The notes: generated from the letters alone by a model not told the origin. A stretch of DNA of 64,000 nt from Linnemannia schmuckeri (GCA_029449235.1 JANATG010000022.1:372001-436000), one strand, 5' to 3'. Counted from the first letter of the stretch, positions 23,491 to 36,196 are shown. Numbers and translations are program-made.

Positions 23491-25636
23491 ATGCACCGTT
23501 GTGGAACTCGTTTTCTTTCATTCGCATCCACCACAGTCCCTCCTGCAACTTATTCTTCAAAGCCTCTCACCTGGCTTCAATTTCAGCGGCCACCTCATTC
23601 AACACGTACTTTACTCTCAACCACCACCTCAGAAAAAACTAAACCACAAAATTTTGCTATGGGTAATAACTCTACTCAAAAAAAGACATCACGTCGTCGA
23701 AGTGTCTCCCAGGATCGCGAATCAACGCCACCTCTTGCCAAGAAGCCCATGTTTTCTATCTTCCAGAAAGGTTCCAATGCATCTTCTGCACCCGCAGACA
23801 TTACCTGGAAAACCCACGGATCTAGCTTTATTGTCGGCCAGGCATTCCACCCCAAGTCTGGCTCCAAGGTTGCCTCTTTTGATCTTGTAAGTATTGCCAC
23901 TGGAGACTCGAAGGTATTAATTGATAGGAATTCATAATGCTCAAATCTAATACTTCTTTCCCCTTTGACAAACATCCAATGTAGGACTCGACTTTGATTA
24001 AGGTCAATGGAAAACACAAGTGGCCCAAGAACGCGGATGATTGGGTCTGGTGGGCTCCCGGTGTTCCAGCACATTTGCAAAAGCTCGCGGATGAAGGGTA
24101 AGAGACTATTTTTGCCACAAGTCATTGTTTGCTAAAAAATGAAGTAGATACTGAATTTAACCTCACCATTTTATTCGCGCTTATGCTAGGTACACACTTG
24201 TGGTTATCACCAACCAAGGCGGCCTCGATGGAAATGTCAACAAACAAGACGAAATGAAACTGAAGTTTGAAAAGATCTGTGGTTACCTCAAGTTGCCAAT
24301 GTGGATCTTGATCAGCATGCGGAAGGACCACAACCGAAAGCCGATGACAGGACTTTGGCACTGGCTGGAATCAAAGTTTCTTGAGGACGATGTTGAGATT
24401 GGTAAGTGAGAGTGAAACGCGTTCGAAGCTGATAACCTGCTCATATGTGATCTGTTGGAACGACACAATCTGATATTTGACATGCATGTTTAAAAAATAG
24501 ACCTTGCGGAGAGCTATTATGTTGGCGATGCTGCTGGACGAGAGGATGGCTGGAAAGTTGGTGCCATCAAGGACTTTAATAACACCGATCGGTATGTGTT
24601 CTCTTACTATGCAGTTGAGGACTTGTTTCTTGTTCACTGGGTTTTACTCATAAACGTTTTTCTAATGCGGATCAAATTGTTAGCAAGTTTGCTGCTTCGT
24701 TAGGTCTTCCATTTCATACTCCAGAGCACTTTTTTTTGGACCAAGCGTGTCCTGATCACAAGTGGTCTTTTGGCACATTCGACCCAAAGAAATGGCCCAC
24801 AGATGGTACAACCAAGCATGCCTTTTCATTTACAGACGCAGTTCCTCTTATTCTAGTGAAGTGGACTAGCTAATCAACTTAATTGTTTTCTCATCTTGAT
24901 AGTACCTCTTTTCTCCCCAACGTCTACACCACTCTTGGCCACTCCAGGCACCAGTGAGTTGATTCTGTTCTGTGGATACCCGGCATCAGGGAAGAGTTCG
25001 TTCGCCTCCAAGCATATTCTTTCCACTGGCCGTTATGAATATGTTAACCAGGATACTCTGAAGACGAAGGACAAGTGTCTCAAGGCTGTGGATGAGGGTC
25101 TGAAGAACAAAAAGGCGGTCGTTGTCGATAATACCAACCCGGATGTAGCTGCACGCAAGCCCTATATTGACCTCGCCAAGAAGTACAATGTGCCAGTGAG
25201 GTGTTTTTTGTTCCAGGCTGACAAGGATCTGGCGACTCACAACAACTACTTCAGGGCGTTCCACCGACCATTGGTTGCTGCTGCTTCGGAGGTTGTCACG
25301 GGAAAATCTCTCAGCAAGGCAGCTGCTACTACGGAAGCAATGACAATAACAACGACTACAACAACCACGACGAGCACAACCACTACCACCGCTGTGACGA
25401 GCAGTACCGACGGCGACAAGTCGACATCGACCACCAGCACGACTACTGACAAAGCGGTGAAGGTGACCAAGGTCAGGGACGAGCCGGTGCGGGAGCGATT
25501 GTCGGAGATGGTGTTTGCGACGTTTGCGAAGAAATACCAGGAGCCGACCCTGAAGGAAGGCTTTAGCGAGATCAAGAAGATCAACTTTATCCCCGACGAC
25601 GACATCCGTGCCACTTGGGAGCGCTGGTATTTCTAG
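23491..25636 (+). CDS. PNKP: Bifunctional polynucleotide 3'-phosphatase / 5'-kinase (PNKP)
   Basis: Exons 23491 (or ATG 23659)..23886, 23985..24097, 24190..24401, 24501..24591, 24684..24805, 24903..25636 join in phase: 555 residues from the first ATG, 499 from the second. The HAD phosphatase half has FDLDSTLI (nucleophile Asp, with Ser where Gly is usual), VITNQGG, RKPMTGLWHWL and YYVGDAAGRED. The kinase half has Walker A GYPASGKSS (about 336), VVVDNTNPD and ERLSEMVFATFAKKYQEPTL. There is no N-terminal FHA domain, as in other fungal enzymes. The enzyme restores 3'-OH and 5'-phosphate ends during DNA strand-break repair. A Thr-rich insert of about 45 residues interrupts the kinase domain (about 452-497). 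The first 56 residues are Arg/Ser/Thr-rich, with one acidic residue near their end. Confidence 0.93.
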
Positions 25637-25842
25637 TGGTCGTGTCAGCTTGAATAAAATGATCGTGACTTTTGAATTTTTTCTTTTCTTTCTCCCTCAG
25701 TTGGACGTGGCTCTTCTCTGAACGCATAAATTTGGCCTCATTTGTCACAGATTCGCGCGTCTTCATCGTCTTTTCCCTTCACAGCAAAACACATCAACAC
25801 TAGCAATCTCCAGCAGCTACGCGGCAGCAGCGAAATACAGCA

Positions 25843-28800
25843 ATGGACCGGACAAAGCCCAAACCCAAGGAGCACCATGGGTCCAATCCGTCCGCCACAT
25901 CCCAGGCACAACTGTCACAGCCGCTACCAAAACTGATCCACGGAACAAGCATCGATTACCAAGAACGAGCCAAGCGACTTCGGCTTACAGGCCCTCCACC
26001 AGATCACGATCTCAACCCATTCAACGCGCCCACAGTCAATAAGATCGAAAACATGTTTGAGCGTGTCATGATGATTGCGAAATCATCCTCTTCCTCGTCG
26101 TCCACTTCTCAGCCAGCACGGAGACACAACCTTTTTGCACCACCGCAGTCTTCTTTTTCGTCAACGCGCACCTATGAACGCCACCAAACAAAGCCTGAAG
26201 AGAAGGATACTATTGCTTCGACTTTTACACATGCTCGTCACGAGCAGTCAAAATCAAACCTTTTCTCGTTATCGTCGAACAGCAGGAGTTACATACCAGT
26301 CGCAACAGCCATCTCGCAAGGAAACCATCGATACTCTCGGCAGCCTATCCCCTCTGTTTGGTCCACAATATCGACTCGACCCACTACCAGCGAAGCAGAT
26401 GAGAAGACAAACAGATACCGATATATGCTCCCTCCTATGGATGCTGCCACGACTACATCAACTCGACCAATGGCTATCAACACGCATACTCAAGAGGAGC
26501 CAAAACAGCAACAGAGGCAGGAACCGGTTTACCAGCAACTTTCGCGAGCACCCATGAACACGCAGGCTGCTGTGGCGCCACCATCTCTCCTTATGAAAAG
26601 GCCCCTCTCTCCTGATCCACCTGGTAATTACAACTACCTTTTTTACGCTTTTCTTATTGGTTCCATAAATACCCACTAATCTTACATCTGCGTCTTGTGT
26701 TGTCAAAATATAGCATCAGAGGTCGCAGATGCTGCCAGTGATGATGATGTGGTGGAGATTCTGTCTTCCGATGATGAACAAGAGGACGAGCGAGAGCTTT
26801 CGGTAGAGGATGAGGAACACTACTCCTATTCTGACGAGGAAGAGCTGGAAGAAGAGGAAGAGTTTGAACAGTACTCTGACGGCCAGCAAGTTATCCTCGA
26901 CGACGACGATGATGATGTCGATGTTGGACATTCAAAGGAGCCCCGTTGGGTCGACGAACTGGACGAAGCGTACCTTACTCGACATGAACGGCATCATCAC
27001 AACTACTCCCAAGAGTTGCGGGAGATTGAAGCTGCCCAGGAAGACAGTCAGGAAGAAGATGCAGTCGATGTTGAAGATGATGATGAGGTGGAGGAAGAGT
27101 ATGACGATGATGAAGATGTAACGGGCGAGCATCAGGCAGACGAGGAGGAAGAAGAAGAGTCGCCGGAGGAGCTTCGTCGCCGGCGGAACGAAATGAACCG
27201 ACAGCTTCGAGGACAGATGGGCATGAGCATGGGCAAGGACATGTCAAATGCACCTCGGTATGGTCAAAGACACTCCCTCGGCCTGATGGAGCCACTGAAT
27301 CAGGAAGACGGCGAGTTTGATGAAGGTGTGAGCGATGAGGAAGATCCCGAAGGTGATGATGAGCATGATGACCGTGAAGCGGGCAAGGAGGCTGCACAGG
27401 ATGTGATTAGGGAAGAAGAGTACCCATCGGACGAGGAGCCATTCGAGGGTGACGAAGAGGTCTACAGAGACGGGGACGAACTGCGAGAGATCCATGATGA
27501 TGTCGCATCATCCGAGGGTGAATCTGAGATCGACTCTCTCCTTGCTCAGCCCCACCTGCAACCCGCCTCGTTATCTCGCCACTTGCAGGAGAACTTGCGC
27601 CATTTGGAGAGCGCGATACCACCACAAGAGCGGTACGACAGCCCCACTGATAATGTTGTCATGCTTCTCGACAGCGATGAGGAAGAGGAAGAATATCCTC
27701 AGGAAGACAACGAGGCGGAAGGCGACGATGATGAGCGGGAGGTGTTGGAGTATGAGGGCGACTCCCAGAACGATCAAGAAGGAGAATATGAACAGGACCA
27801 GGAAGCCGAATACAATCAATCAAACTACGCCACTCAAGACGACAAGGCCTGGAAGGATGGCCAAGATGTTGATTCCGAGGGAATCGACGACATTTGGAGA
27901 TCGAGAGTCGCGGAGGTAAATTCTGTCAGTCAAATCGTTGGCGAAGGAATTGCCCAGGACGATTATGCTCACGGAGTCGCAGAGAGTCGTGCGTCGCACG
28001 AGTCGCAGGATCCATATGAGCAACCTCGTACCTTTACTTCGTCAACATCGAGCTCTGGCTTTGGAGAGTCCGCATCGCTCCAGAGTCATGTGGGCGCTAA
28101 TGTCCAACTCAACCTTGGCACGGATCAGGATGACATAGACGGAGATGCTGTGGAAGAGGCTGTCAAAGTAGGAACCCACCAGTTCCCGCTCGATGTCGTA
28201 CAGGATGAGGAAATGCAGTCACAGCCAGCGTCACCTGCAGGAGAGTATGAGGTTGAGCAACGGTTTCGATACATGGATTCTGGCGGTGATGTTGATGGTC
28301 ATGATACCGTTGTTGTTGCCGAACCTCCGCGCCTTACTGATGCCCGGAACGACCTACCACTGGCGGATGTGGTTATGACTGAGGTTTCACACTACCAGGA
28401 GCTCCCATCGGCACTAGAGTTTGAGTCAGGAACGGATACCGTCATTCGCCGGATGCAGCCCGAAGAGGATCTTCCCTCGGCAGGAATCGTTGTGGATGAG
28501 ACTGAGGAATCTGAGGAACTCTTGCAGATGTCAGCGGTCGACTCGGGAGCGGAGAACGGTACGAGCCAGGCCCAGATGGAACAAGTGTCGATCATTATCG
28601 CTACCTCCACAGTTTCTGCTGAAAGTGGCGTCGCCCTGATTGACGAGCCACACACTGAGGCACATTTGGATCAGCAGGAAGTTCAGCTGGTTATCGGTAT
28701 TGAAGGGGAACACGGGCCAGAAGCTTTCGTGACCCCTCTCTCCCAGCCTGCGTCTGGCCGAACTCCTCTTTTAGACAGATTGCACTCTATTGCTCAAGAG

Positions 28801-30252
28801 GAAAATATCAATCTGCAGTCTCCAGTTCAGTCGACTTTATCGACCTCCACGGAGTTGTTTTCAACACCCACCTTCATCCCGTCGGACTTTATGCAGCCTG
28901 CACAATCTACCGACAGTCCTGAGTCCCCCACCTCCTTCACCACGCCAACTACCTCTTCGGCTGCAGCTGATGCGGAGCGTTCAGAATTGACACCGACTCA
29001 GCCGCGCAGGACAAGACTGACACGCATGAGTACGATTGCACAGACAGTACGGGATGGTCAGGCGTATATGAACCAGCTTGCAGCTAGATCAAGCCCTAAC
29101 AGCAGCAAGAGCAACTCTGCTTCGACAGCGGATTCACACAGCACGGACTCTTTATCGTCATCACCGTCACTCAAGCGTGGCAGTACCGGGTCATCCCATG
29201 GCAGGACTGCGGCTAACATGGTCCTGCTGGTCAAGGAGGCGCGGGAGTTTTGTGCTGGCGGACCTTCTCGTGTGGGTTCCACTCCTATGGATGAAGAGCC
29301 TGTGAGAGACACGGCGCTGACTGAGGAAGCAGGAGGTCAGGCCGTTTTGGCAGAGGATCGTGGCTCATCTGTCGGTTCTCAACCCTCAACGCCCCACAAA
29401 AGCGGCGTTGTTGATCTTGTTGCCGAGTTAGTCATCCAGAGCAAGGTCAAGGGCCACCATGCACTTCGCGTCAACCCATCGCCTGGAAGATCACCCGTGA
29501 TCAACTCGACCCCATCCAGGTCGAGCAGCCAGGAACCTAGCATAATATTACCTATGGTCCCTCAGCATGCACTTTCTCAGCCACCACCTCCAGTTGGCCC
29601 ATCGTCATCGGTCTTTACATTCGGACAAGGATCCCCCTCCAAGGGCATTCCAGTGTCGCCTAGTGTCGGATTCGGATTTGGAACATCGTTTGTGACGACG
29701 TCGAAGGAGAGAAGGATATCTGTCGGTTCGGCAAGTTCCAAGACGTCGCCCCGAAAAGGCACTGGATTGGTATTCGAGTACTCTGGTTTAGATTCCGAGA
29801 ATGCGAGCAGTACAGTATCTGAGCCTACGCTTCTTGGAACTACCGAGGTCGCTGAGGTCGAAGGCACCGGAGGTCACCAAGACCAGGAGATGAAGAGCGC
29901 CATAGGGACTCTTGATGCGGTCGAAATTGAAAGTCCTGGACAATTGATTGAGATTGAGGAGGACGATGACGGCGATATGGCTGGAGAAGAAGCGTCTTCG
30001 AATCGAGATGTCGGTGCCGAGGACGAGAGCGACAGTGAGGATGAAGATGAAGATGTCACTACGAGCGAGACTGGCGCTACGACTGGTGCTGCTGCTGAGG
30101 ACAAGGAGAAGAAGGCTCGCAAGGCTGGCAGGGGCAAGAAACCTGCGCCCAAGGTGCAAGCCAAGAGATTGAAGCGTCGCGAACTGTTCTGGCAGAAGAA
30201 GCAACTAGAGATGCAGCAGCTGCAGCGACCTCCTCTTCCTCCTCAAGAGTAA
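25843..30252 (+). CDS. Large acidic disordered protein with SIM-like motifs
   Basis: Two exons, 25843..26623 and 26714..30252, encode 1,439 residues. I do not recognise the family. The N-terminal 260 residues are Ser/Thr/Gln-rich with a short predicted helix (VNKIENMFERVMMIAK). The second exon opens with DDDVVEILSSDDEQED, a textbook SUMO-interacting motif (hydrophobic core next to Ser/Asp/Glu), and a second one, DNVVMLLDSDEEEEE, lies near residue 575. In between and after are long Glu/Asp tracts. Around 1225-1255 there are FTFG and GFGFG motifs; a basic tail follows (KARKAGRGKKPAPK, AKRLKRRELFWQKKQ, about 1393-1425). Composition suggests a nuclear SUMO-binding scaffold, histone-binding protein or FG-containing pore-associated protein; that is inference only. 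The gene starts about 200 bases after PNKP on the same strand. Confidence 0.8.
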
Positions 30253-30580
30253 TATATCTGGCTCTCCTTTTTGACCTTCCTCTGCCTTTGCTCTCTGCTG
30301 CCCGTCCTTAGTTGCAACTGAGTTCTTTTCTGGTTATTTCGCAGCTTACTTTTACCTAATTTGATATTACCCTCTATCCTCTCCTCTCCCATTCATATTC
30401 TTATTGTCTTTTGCATCTTATCATCATAATTAAACAAAGTAGTTTAGCTACTTACTTGAGGCGATGTTTGAGTGATGATGAGTGAAGAAAATAATCGATA
30501 TTATTATTTGTACTATTTGTTTTGATGGTAATTGCTTTCTATACATGCCCACATGTGGATATTTTTTCTACTTTTTGTTT
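30253..30580. other. Convergent 3' region
   Basis: 328 bases between two converging stop codons (acidic protein, plus; Ser/Thr-rich protein, minus). AT-rich with AATTAAAC- and AATAATCG-type sequence near 30428-30500; holds 3' UTRs only. Confidence 0.5.
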
Positions 30581-33500
30581 TTACAAGGCGAAGCCAGGAT
30601 AAGAAGTCGAGATAGGAGAGGGAGTGGACTCCACATCCGACGACGAGTTAATGGACGCATTCGCAGACCGACGCCATTCCCCGACCGCGTCCCTCAACCG
30701 CGACCGCTTCTCGTCCAAGCCTGACTGGGTCATCTGCGTCGTACCCAGATTACCGGAGCCGTTGGAGGTTCTGTAAGGAAGAGGTATGGCGGTGGTGGCG
30801 GAGACGGGTGTGGGTGTAGGTGTGTATGTGGACGACGAGGGGTAGGGGGAAGTTGGAGAGGGGGCCATGGAGGATGCTTGTGACGAAGTTGCCGAGAGGG
30901 ATGGGGTAGTTCCTGTGCCCAAGCCACGCCAGCTGCTGGTTGCGAGGAGTGGTGGTGGATGTGGGCGAGTCGAAGAGGGAGACGAGGAGGAGGACATGGA
31001 GTCCCTATTGTTGGAGTTGGTGGATTTCTTGCGGAGGACCGAGTTTAAGAAAAAGTCGTCGTCGCAGTTCTCGTCGATGATGTAAGGTGATCCGGAGCCG
31101 TCCTTGTGATAGTCGTCTCTATCGTCCTCCTGCATGTTGTGGCTGTGGGAAGGATCCTGCTTGTGGAAGTCCTGAGGCATAGTTGGCAAGGGCTGCTCTG
31201 TTTCCTGCTCATGGATCTTGAACTCGTATGTCGAGGAATGGCGAGAGTGCAAGGGCTCCTCCCTCTCCTCAATGGCGACAATTGACATGTTGAACTGAGA
31301 AGTAACAGCAGGCGGCCGCTGGGCACTTTCGAGAGCGACAGCGGCAGTATGCGAAGCTGATAGCACTGGCGAAGGTGTCCTCCTGTAGTTGTTGTTGCTC
31401 TCCTTATTAGCGCCTTTCATTCCTAGCCAATCCTCATTCGATGATAAGACCGAAGTCGGCAAGGCTGGTAACTCAGGTAACTGTGGCGATGCACCACCCT
31501 TGTTGATGTTTCCACCTCCCATCACCACAGATCCAGAAGCAGCTCCGGCCACAACTACAGCAGTACCAATACTAGTCGGAACAGTATATCCAGACGTAAA
31601 GCTTGCAGATCGATTAGGACGAGCCATGGCAGACAGAGGGGACGGAGAAATCGGAACCGCGGATCGAGGGGACAATCCGGACCCGCCAGAAGGGTTGTTG
31701 GGTCCAAATGAGGTCTGCAAGAATTTGGGAACCAACTTGCCAAACAGCTTTGAAGATCGGCGGCCAGATTTTGCGGTAGTAGGAGATGATGATGCAGCAG
31801 TGACAGCCGCGACTCCTGCTGTTGGCGGTGGTGGTGATGAGGACAGTAATGCGCCCTTGCTGTCATTATTAATGTCGGAGGAGGGCGAAGGGGTCATGCT
31901 AGTACGACGGAGCGGGCTAGATTTAGGTGGCGAGGAGGATCCAGTGAACGCACGATCAAGCGCGGGTTTTGAGGGTGGTGGTGGAGATGTCAGGGAGGGG
32001 TCTGCAAGAGTGGTGTTAATCGCTTCAGGCCCCTGGGGCAGGAGGGCCACGGGGTGGATGTTATTGATAAGGGTTGAGGTTGGAGTTGCTGGATGGATTG
32101 GACTGGCTGGGTTCTAGAGGAATTTAGTTTTTCAAACATCGCAAGACAAAGAAGAGGGAAAACAGTAGTCAGTTTTGGTACCTTCATTTGGGGTTAGTGA
32201 ACCCACATCATCTCTCTCGATGGATATGGATGTACATTTGGTGCCTGGAATTAATAAACAGTGCCCCAGAATGAGGGTAAGAGTATGTATGTTCCTGAGA
32301 TATTTGGGAGTAGGGTGGGGGTGAAGTTAAGGTGTTCCCAATGGTTTGTTTATGGTTATGTATGTACATGTTTTTGAGTATGTCGCTATTTCCTGGGGAT
32401 GTCGTCAGTTCAATTCAGATGTACTCCTCTTTTCTCCTCTTTTCCACCCCCAGGCGACTCTTGAAAATGGGCGGATGAAAAAAGTAAAAAAAAAAAAAGA
32501 AAAGGATGGGTCGATGGCTGACAGATTGACGGACTGAGAAAGAAAGAAGGGTTTTTGGGCTGAAGTTTAAAGTTCCCTCTCAAGTCCTCCCTTTGCTATC
32601 ACGTTGTATGTTGCGGACAAAGTTCCCTCTTTTTTTTTCAAAACTTTTTTGTGTCTTTTCTTGAAAAGAAAAAAGGAGGAAGAGACTCACCTGTTGTTCC
32701 GGGAGAGATGATGGGGAAGAAGAAGGGGATGCTGGGGTTGTTGTTATTGCCTTGTTCTCGACAACTTGATCCTTGTTCATCATCATCCTGACATCTAATC
32801 CAGGATCTGCTTGAGGAAAAGCAGTAGTAGGAGTCGGTGTTGGAGTGCGAGTGGCCTCAGGAAGCGATATGGCCCACCCAGGCGTGGATCGAGCCCTTGT
32901 GTGCGACTGTTGTTCATTGTCTCGGAGGGCCTCCATCACTCCCCGAACAAGACCGAGGGACGCATTATTGCCGAGTTCACTCCTATGTTTACGATGCTGA
33001 TCCAAGGGTGCGAGCGTTGTTGCATTCCCTGACGTGGCAGGCGGGGAAAGGAGGTTGTGGTCGGACGACTCACGCAACTCTCGGATCGCTTCCAGGGTCA
33101 GGGCTCGAGGTCGAGTGACGATGGTAAGTGAGCGTGACGGGTCTGTTGTCGTTGTTGTTTGTGTAATAGTGGGACAGAGCAAAGAGGAGGAAGGGGAAGG
33201 GGTCGAGGTTTGTGCGCTGGTGCTGTTGCTGGCGGTTGTGTTTGTGCTCAGACTAGCGTCCTTGGGTGAGGAAGAAAGTGCGTCCGAGGAGGAGGGGGTA
33301 AGGGGGTGGGGCTGGAGTTGTTCTTCCTGTCGCCCTTCTGCCCCTTCACTCTGCTGTTGCTGTTGATCCTGTTCCTGTTTTTGGCCTCCCTGATCACCCC
33401 TGAGACCTTGACCAACCTGCTGCTTCAAAACTCCTGACGAAGACATGATCACCATTGTGGCAGAAGTTGCACTCGAAGAAGTATTTGGATCAAACAGGGT

Positions 33501-33956
33501 GCTAGCTGGGCTGGAGGTCTTTGCCGGAGAAGTAGAAGTCGATGAGGAAGAAGAAGTAGTCGATGAGGAAGAAGAAGTAGTCGATGCAGAAGAGAGACGT
33601 TGGGCCGAGGACCGTTTCCGACCGTGCTCACGGACTATGCCATTGAAGGACTCTCTATGCTTCTGGTGTAAAGAAGCCGTTGTGAGACAGGATGTTGGGG
33701 AAAGTGACGGGGAGGATAACTTTGCTGCCGTTGCAGAGATTGAGGTGGAAGGTGAGGATGGAGTAAAGGTGGAAGAAGAGGGGAGGATGAGTTCTTCGCC
33801 CTCGGCAAAGGCGGTGGGGATGGAGGGGGTGAGTGTGGGGCGGGATCGTTCGTATTCGTTGTATGCGTTATGGGAGAGGCGTCGTGCTCTGCTGAGGAGT
33901 GCCTCTGCGGCGTGTGATGATGCGACGGAAGAAGATGCTGGTGAAAGGGTGGCCAT
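30581..33956 (-). CDS. Unrecognised Ser/Thr/Pro-rich protein
   Basis: Exons 33956..32691 and 32113..30581 join in phase 0 across a 577-base intron with GTGAGT donor; 932 residues. No enzymatic domain is visible. The protein is dominated by Ser, Thr and Pro with short conserved-looking islands: SHAAEALLSRARRLSHNAYNEYERSR near the N-terminus (first 20 residues of it are the likely helix), LTLEAIRELRESSDHNLL, SKLFGKLVPKFLQTSFGP, DENCDDDFFLNSVLRKK, and DEKRSRLRDAVGEWRRSANA near the C-terminus. The many S/T-P sites suggest phosphorylation, and the islands could be short linear binding motifs; no function is claimed. Start 33956 has an ACAACCATGG context. The open frame continues upstream only through a TC-rich leader. 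Confidence 0.75.
33534..33588. repeat. 21-bp tandem repeat inside coding sequence
   Basis: GTCGATGAGGAAGAAGAAGTA occurs twice in tandem plus a partial third copy, encoding on the minus strand a repeating Ser/Thr run (TTSSSS units) in the Ser/Thr-rich protein. Likely replication slippage. Confidence 0.7.
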
Positions 33957-34796
33957 GGTTGTTGTACGTTGGTAAGAAAGAAGAAAATGAAGAAGAGAAG
34001 AGTAGAGGATGGTGAGAGTGAAGGATGGTATTGCAGGGGAAATGTAGAAGGAAAGAAGAAAGTGTGAGAAAGAAAGACAAGAACAAGAAAGAGAGAAAAG
34101 AAAGCGGATTGTTATCCGAGGATATACAAAAAAAGAAGATTCCATTTCTCAGGAACAGAACAAGTCGACAACTTGTATACCTTTTTTTTTGTATTTGCGA
34201 TCACCATGATGTGCTTACACATCCGCTTGCACATACCTACTCAATTGCTCGCCTCTTTCATTCTTCCCCTATTCCCGAGCGCTATCTATATCTGAACAAA
34301 AAAAAATGTCTTTTTTGTCATGTCTGTTGAGAGCAGTTTTCGTCCTGATGACGACAATGATGACTACCTACTTGATCGCACTCTTTCAATTGCGCACACA
34401 CATAAACAGAGAGGAGAGAGAGACATAGCGGCTCTTCTTTTTTTGTCTTTTGGGTTGAATAACAGTCCATTTCGGAGGGATAAAGGTATCAGAGAGATCA
34501 GGGGAGGGAAGAAAAAGTCAAAAGAGTCAAGGGGAGGGAAGTCTAAAGAAAACGAAAAGAGTATAATAGGCGTTGTTTTTTTTTGTCTATGTCTGCATGA
34601 ATGATCTTGATGTCGATATCGAACCAACGACGCATTGGTGGTGCGAATAGGGAAAGGGCCAGGATCTGACTTTTTCACACCCACGCCCACTGGACGCCCT
34701 TAATAAGGCCCAATGAAAGCATCCCTCACCAACACAGGACACCGCAGTGCTTCTTTTTTTGGTTTCCTGTAATTCACTCACTCACACATATACAAC
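33957..34796. promoter_or_regulatory. Divergent promoter, Ser/Thr-rich gene / NRK1
   Basis: 840 bases between divergent start codons. The left 180 bases are purine-rich on the plus strand (TC-rich leader of the minus-strand gene); the rest holds A/G-rich runs. No TATA-like box near either start and no coding signature were seen. Confidence 0.45.
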
Positions 34797-36000
34797 ATGG
34801 TTTCTACACGAGTCATCACCATCGGACTCAGGTACTCACTTTCTCAATCACTCATGCTTGTTTTTAAATTAGACTTGTGAATGAATACCAGGACGATGCA
34901 CAAGGCGCAAAAGAAGAAAGAAGTGCGTAGTTGACTCTGTGTTCCTAACTGCGCGTTTTTTGCGCGTTAACTGAAACTTTACATTACCTTAGCGGCCCTT
35001 CCTCTGGTGGCAAAACCGTAAGCAGCTCACCATTTCCAAACAAAAGCACCAAGCAGTTTGTGAACAATATCCCAATCCATCTTTATCATATCCTAAACTT
35101 CCATCTCCCCATTCAACCCATTTCTCAAAACATAATAGACGGTGTCGCGCTACCTGCGTTCAATCCTTCCCAACAGCACAATCGTCCACCAAGACGACTT
35201 CTACAAACCCGAAACCCTCATCCCCCTCGACCCCAAGACCGGCCTCCCCAACTGGGACTGCCCCGAAGCCATTGACTTCCAATCGCTCATCAAGACCCTC
35301 CACTATGTCAAGGAGCATGGAGACTTTCCTGAAGGGTTTGATTCTCTCGAGGATAAAAACCCTGTTGGGTCCAAGGAGCATTCTACACCCATCCCGCAAG
35401 AGGTTTTGGATTCTTTGAGAGATCACATCATGGCCGAGGTGGTGAGAGGGCAAGGGCAGGATGAGAGAGAGAGGGCAGCGACGAAGTTTGTGATCTTGGA
35501 TGGGTTTATGTTGTATGGGGATGAGCAGCTAAGGAACACGATTGATGTTAGGTTTTATTTGACTGCGCCCTACCAGGTCTTGAAGGAGCGGCGCGAGTCC
35601 CGCAAAGGATACGCTACCCTTGAAGGTATCTTTTTATATCCACTTTGCTAAATAAGTCTTCTCTTTTGTGTTGTATTCTTGAGATGAATGGGATCACTAA
35701 CAAAAGTTTCTTTAACGGATAATATACGTGCTAGGATACTGGGTTGACCCTCCAGGATACTTTGAAAACATGGTGTGGCCAAACTACCTGATCTACAACG
35801 AGCCCTTTGCAAAGTTGGCAGATGCGATCGACGAAGGTCAAGTCTCAGGAGCGTACGATGCCACAAATGCGGGCCAAGGACTTCTTCGGGCAGATCCCAT
35901 GACCCAAAAAGTCGATGTTGTCTCCTCTGGCAAGGCTTCCATCCATGACATGGTCGAGTCTATCTCCAACCTGCTCGCCAAGCGTATCTCTGAATTGTAG
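34797..36000 (+). CDS. NRK1: Nicotinamide riboside kinase
   Basis: Exons 34797..34831, 34993..35017, 35139..35625 and 35735..36000 join in phase; 270 residues. The P-loop GLSGPSSGGKT is split over the first three exons, the second being only 25 bases. Family signatures follow: IVHQDDFYKPETLIPLDPKT, GLPNWDCPEAIDFQSL, FVILDGFMLY, and TAPYQVLKERRESRKGYATL with YWVDPPGYFENMVWPNY. It phosphorylates nicotinamide riboside to NMN in the NAD salvage pathway, in the cytosol. The Asp in HQDDFY is the expected catalytic/substrate-binding position. Start 34797 (ACAACATGG) gives the family-typical short N-terminus. It converges on RPB4 at its 3' end. Confidence 0.92.
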
Positions 36001-36196
36001 AAACAAAATCCTCTTTCTGCTGCGTCGTTTTCTAGTCTTTTTGTTGCTAGTTTATTGCGATTTTGTTTGCTTTCTACTTGGTGTGTTATTGTACATTGTT
36101 GTTTCCTGAACAATCGCTTTCCTTCTGTTGCTGTATTGCTCCATTGATCCTAAATCGCTAAGTGTCCTGAGGTGTCCTGGAGGTGACCCTTGACGT

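Noticed and set aside
34605..34665. Second tRNA-like T arm on the minus strand (GTTGGTTCGATATCGAC)
   Set aside because: The T stem pairs, but the seven bases after it find no partner upstream, so no cloverleaf forms.
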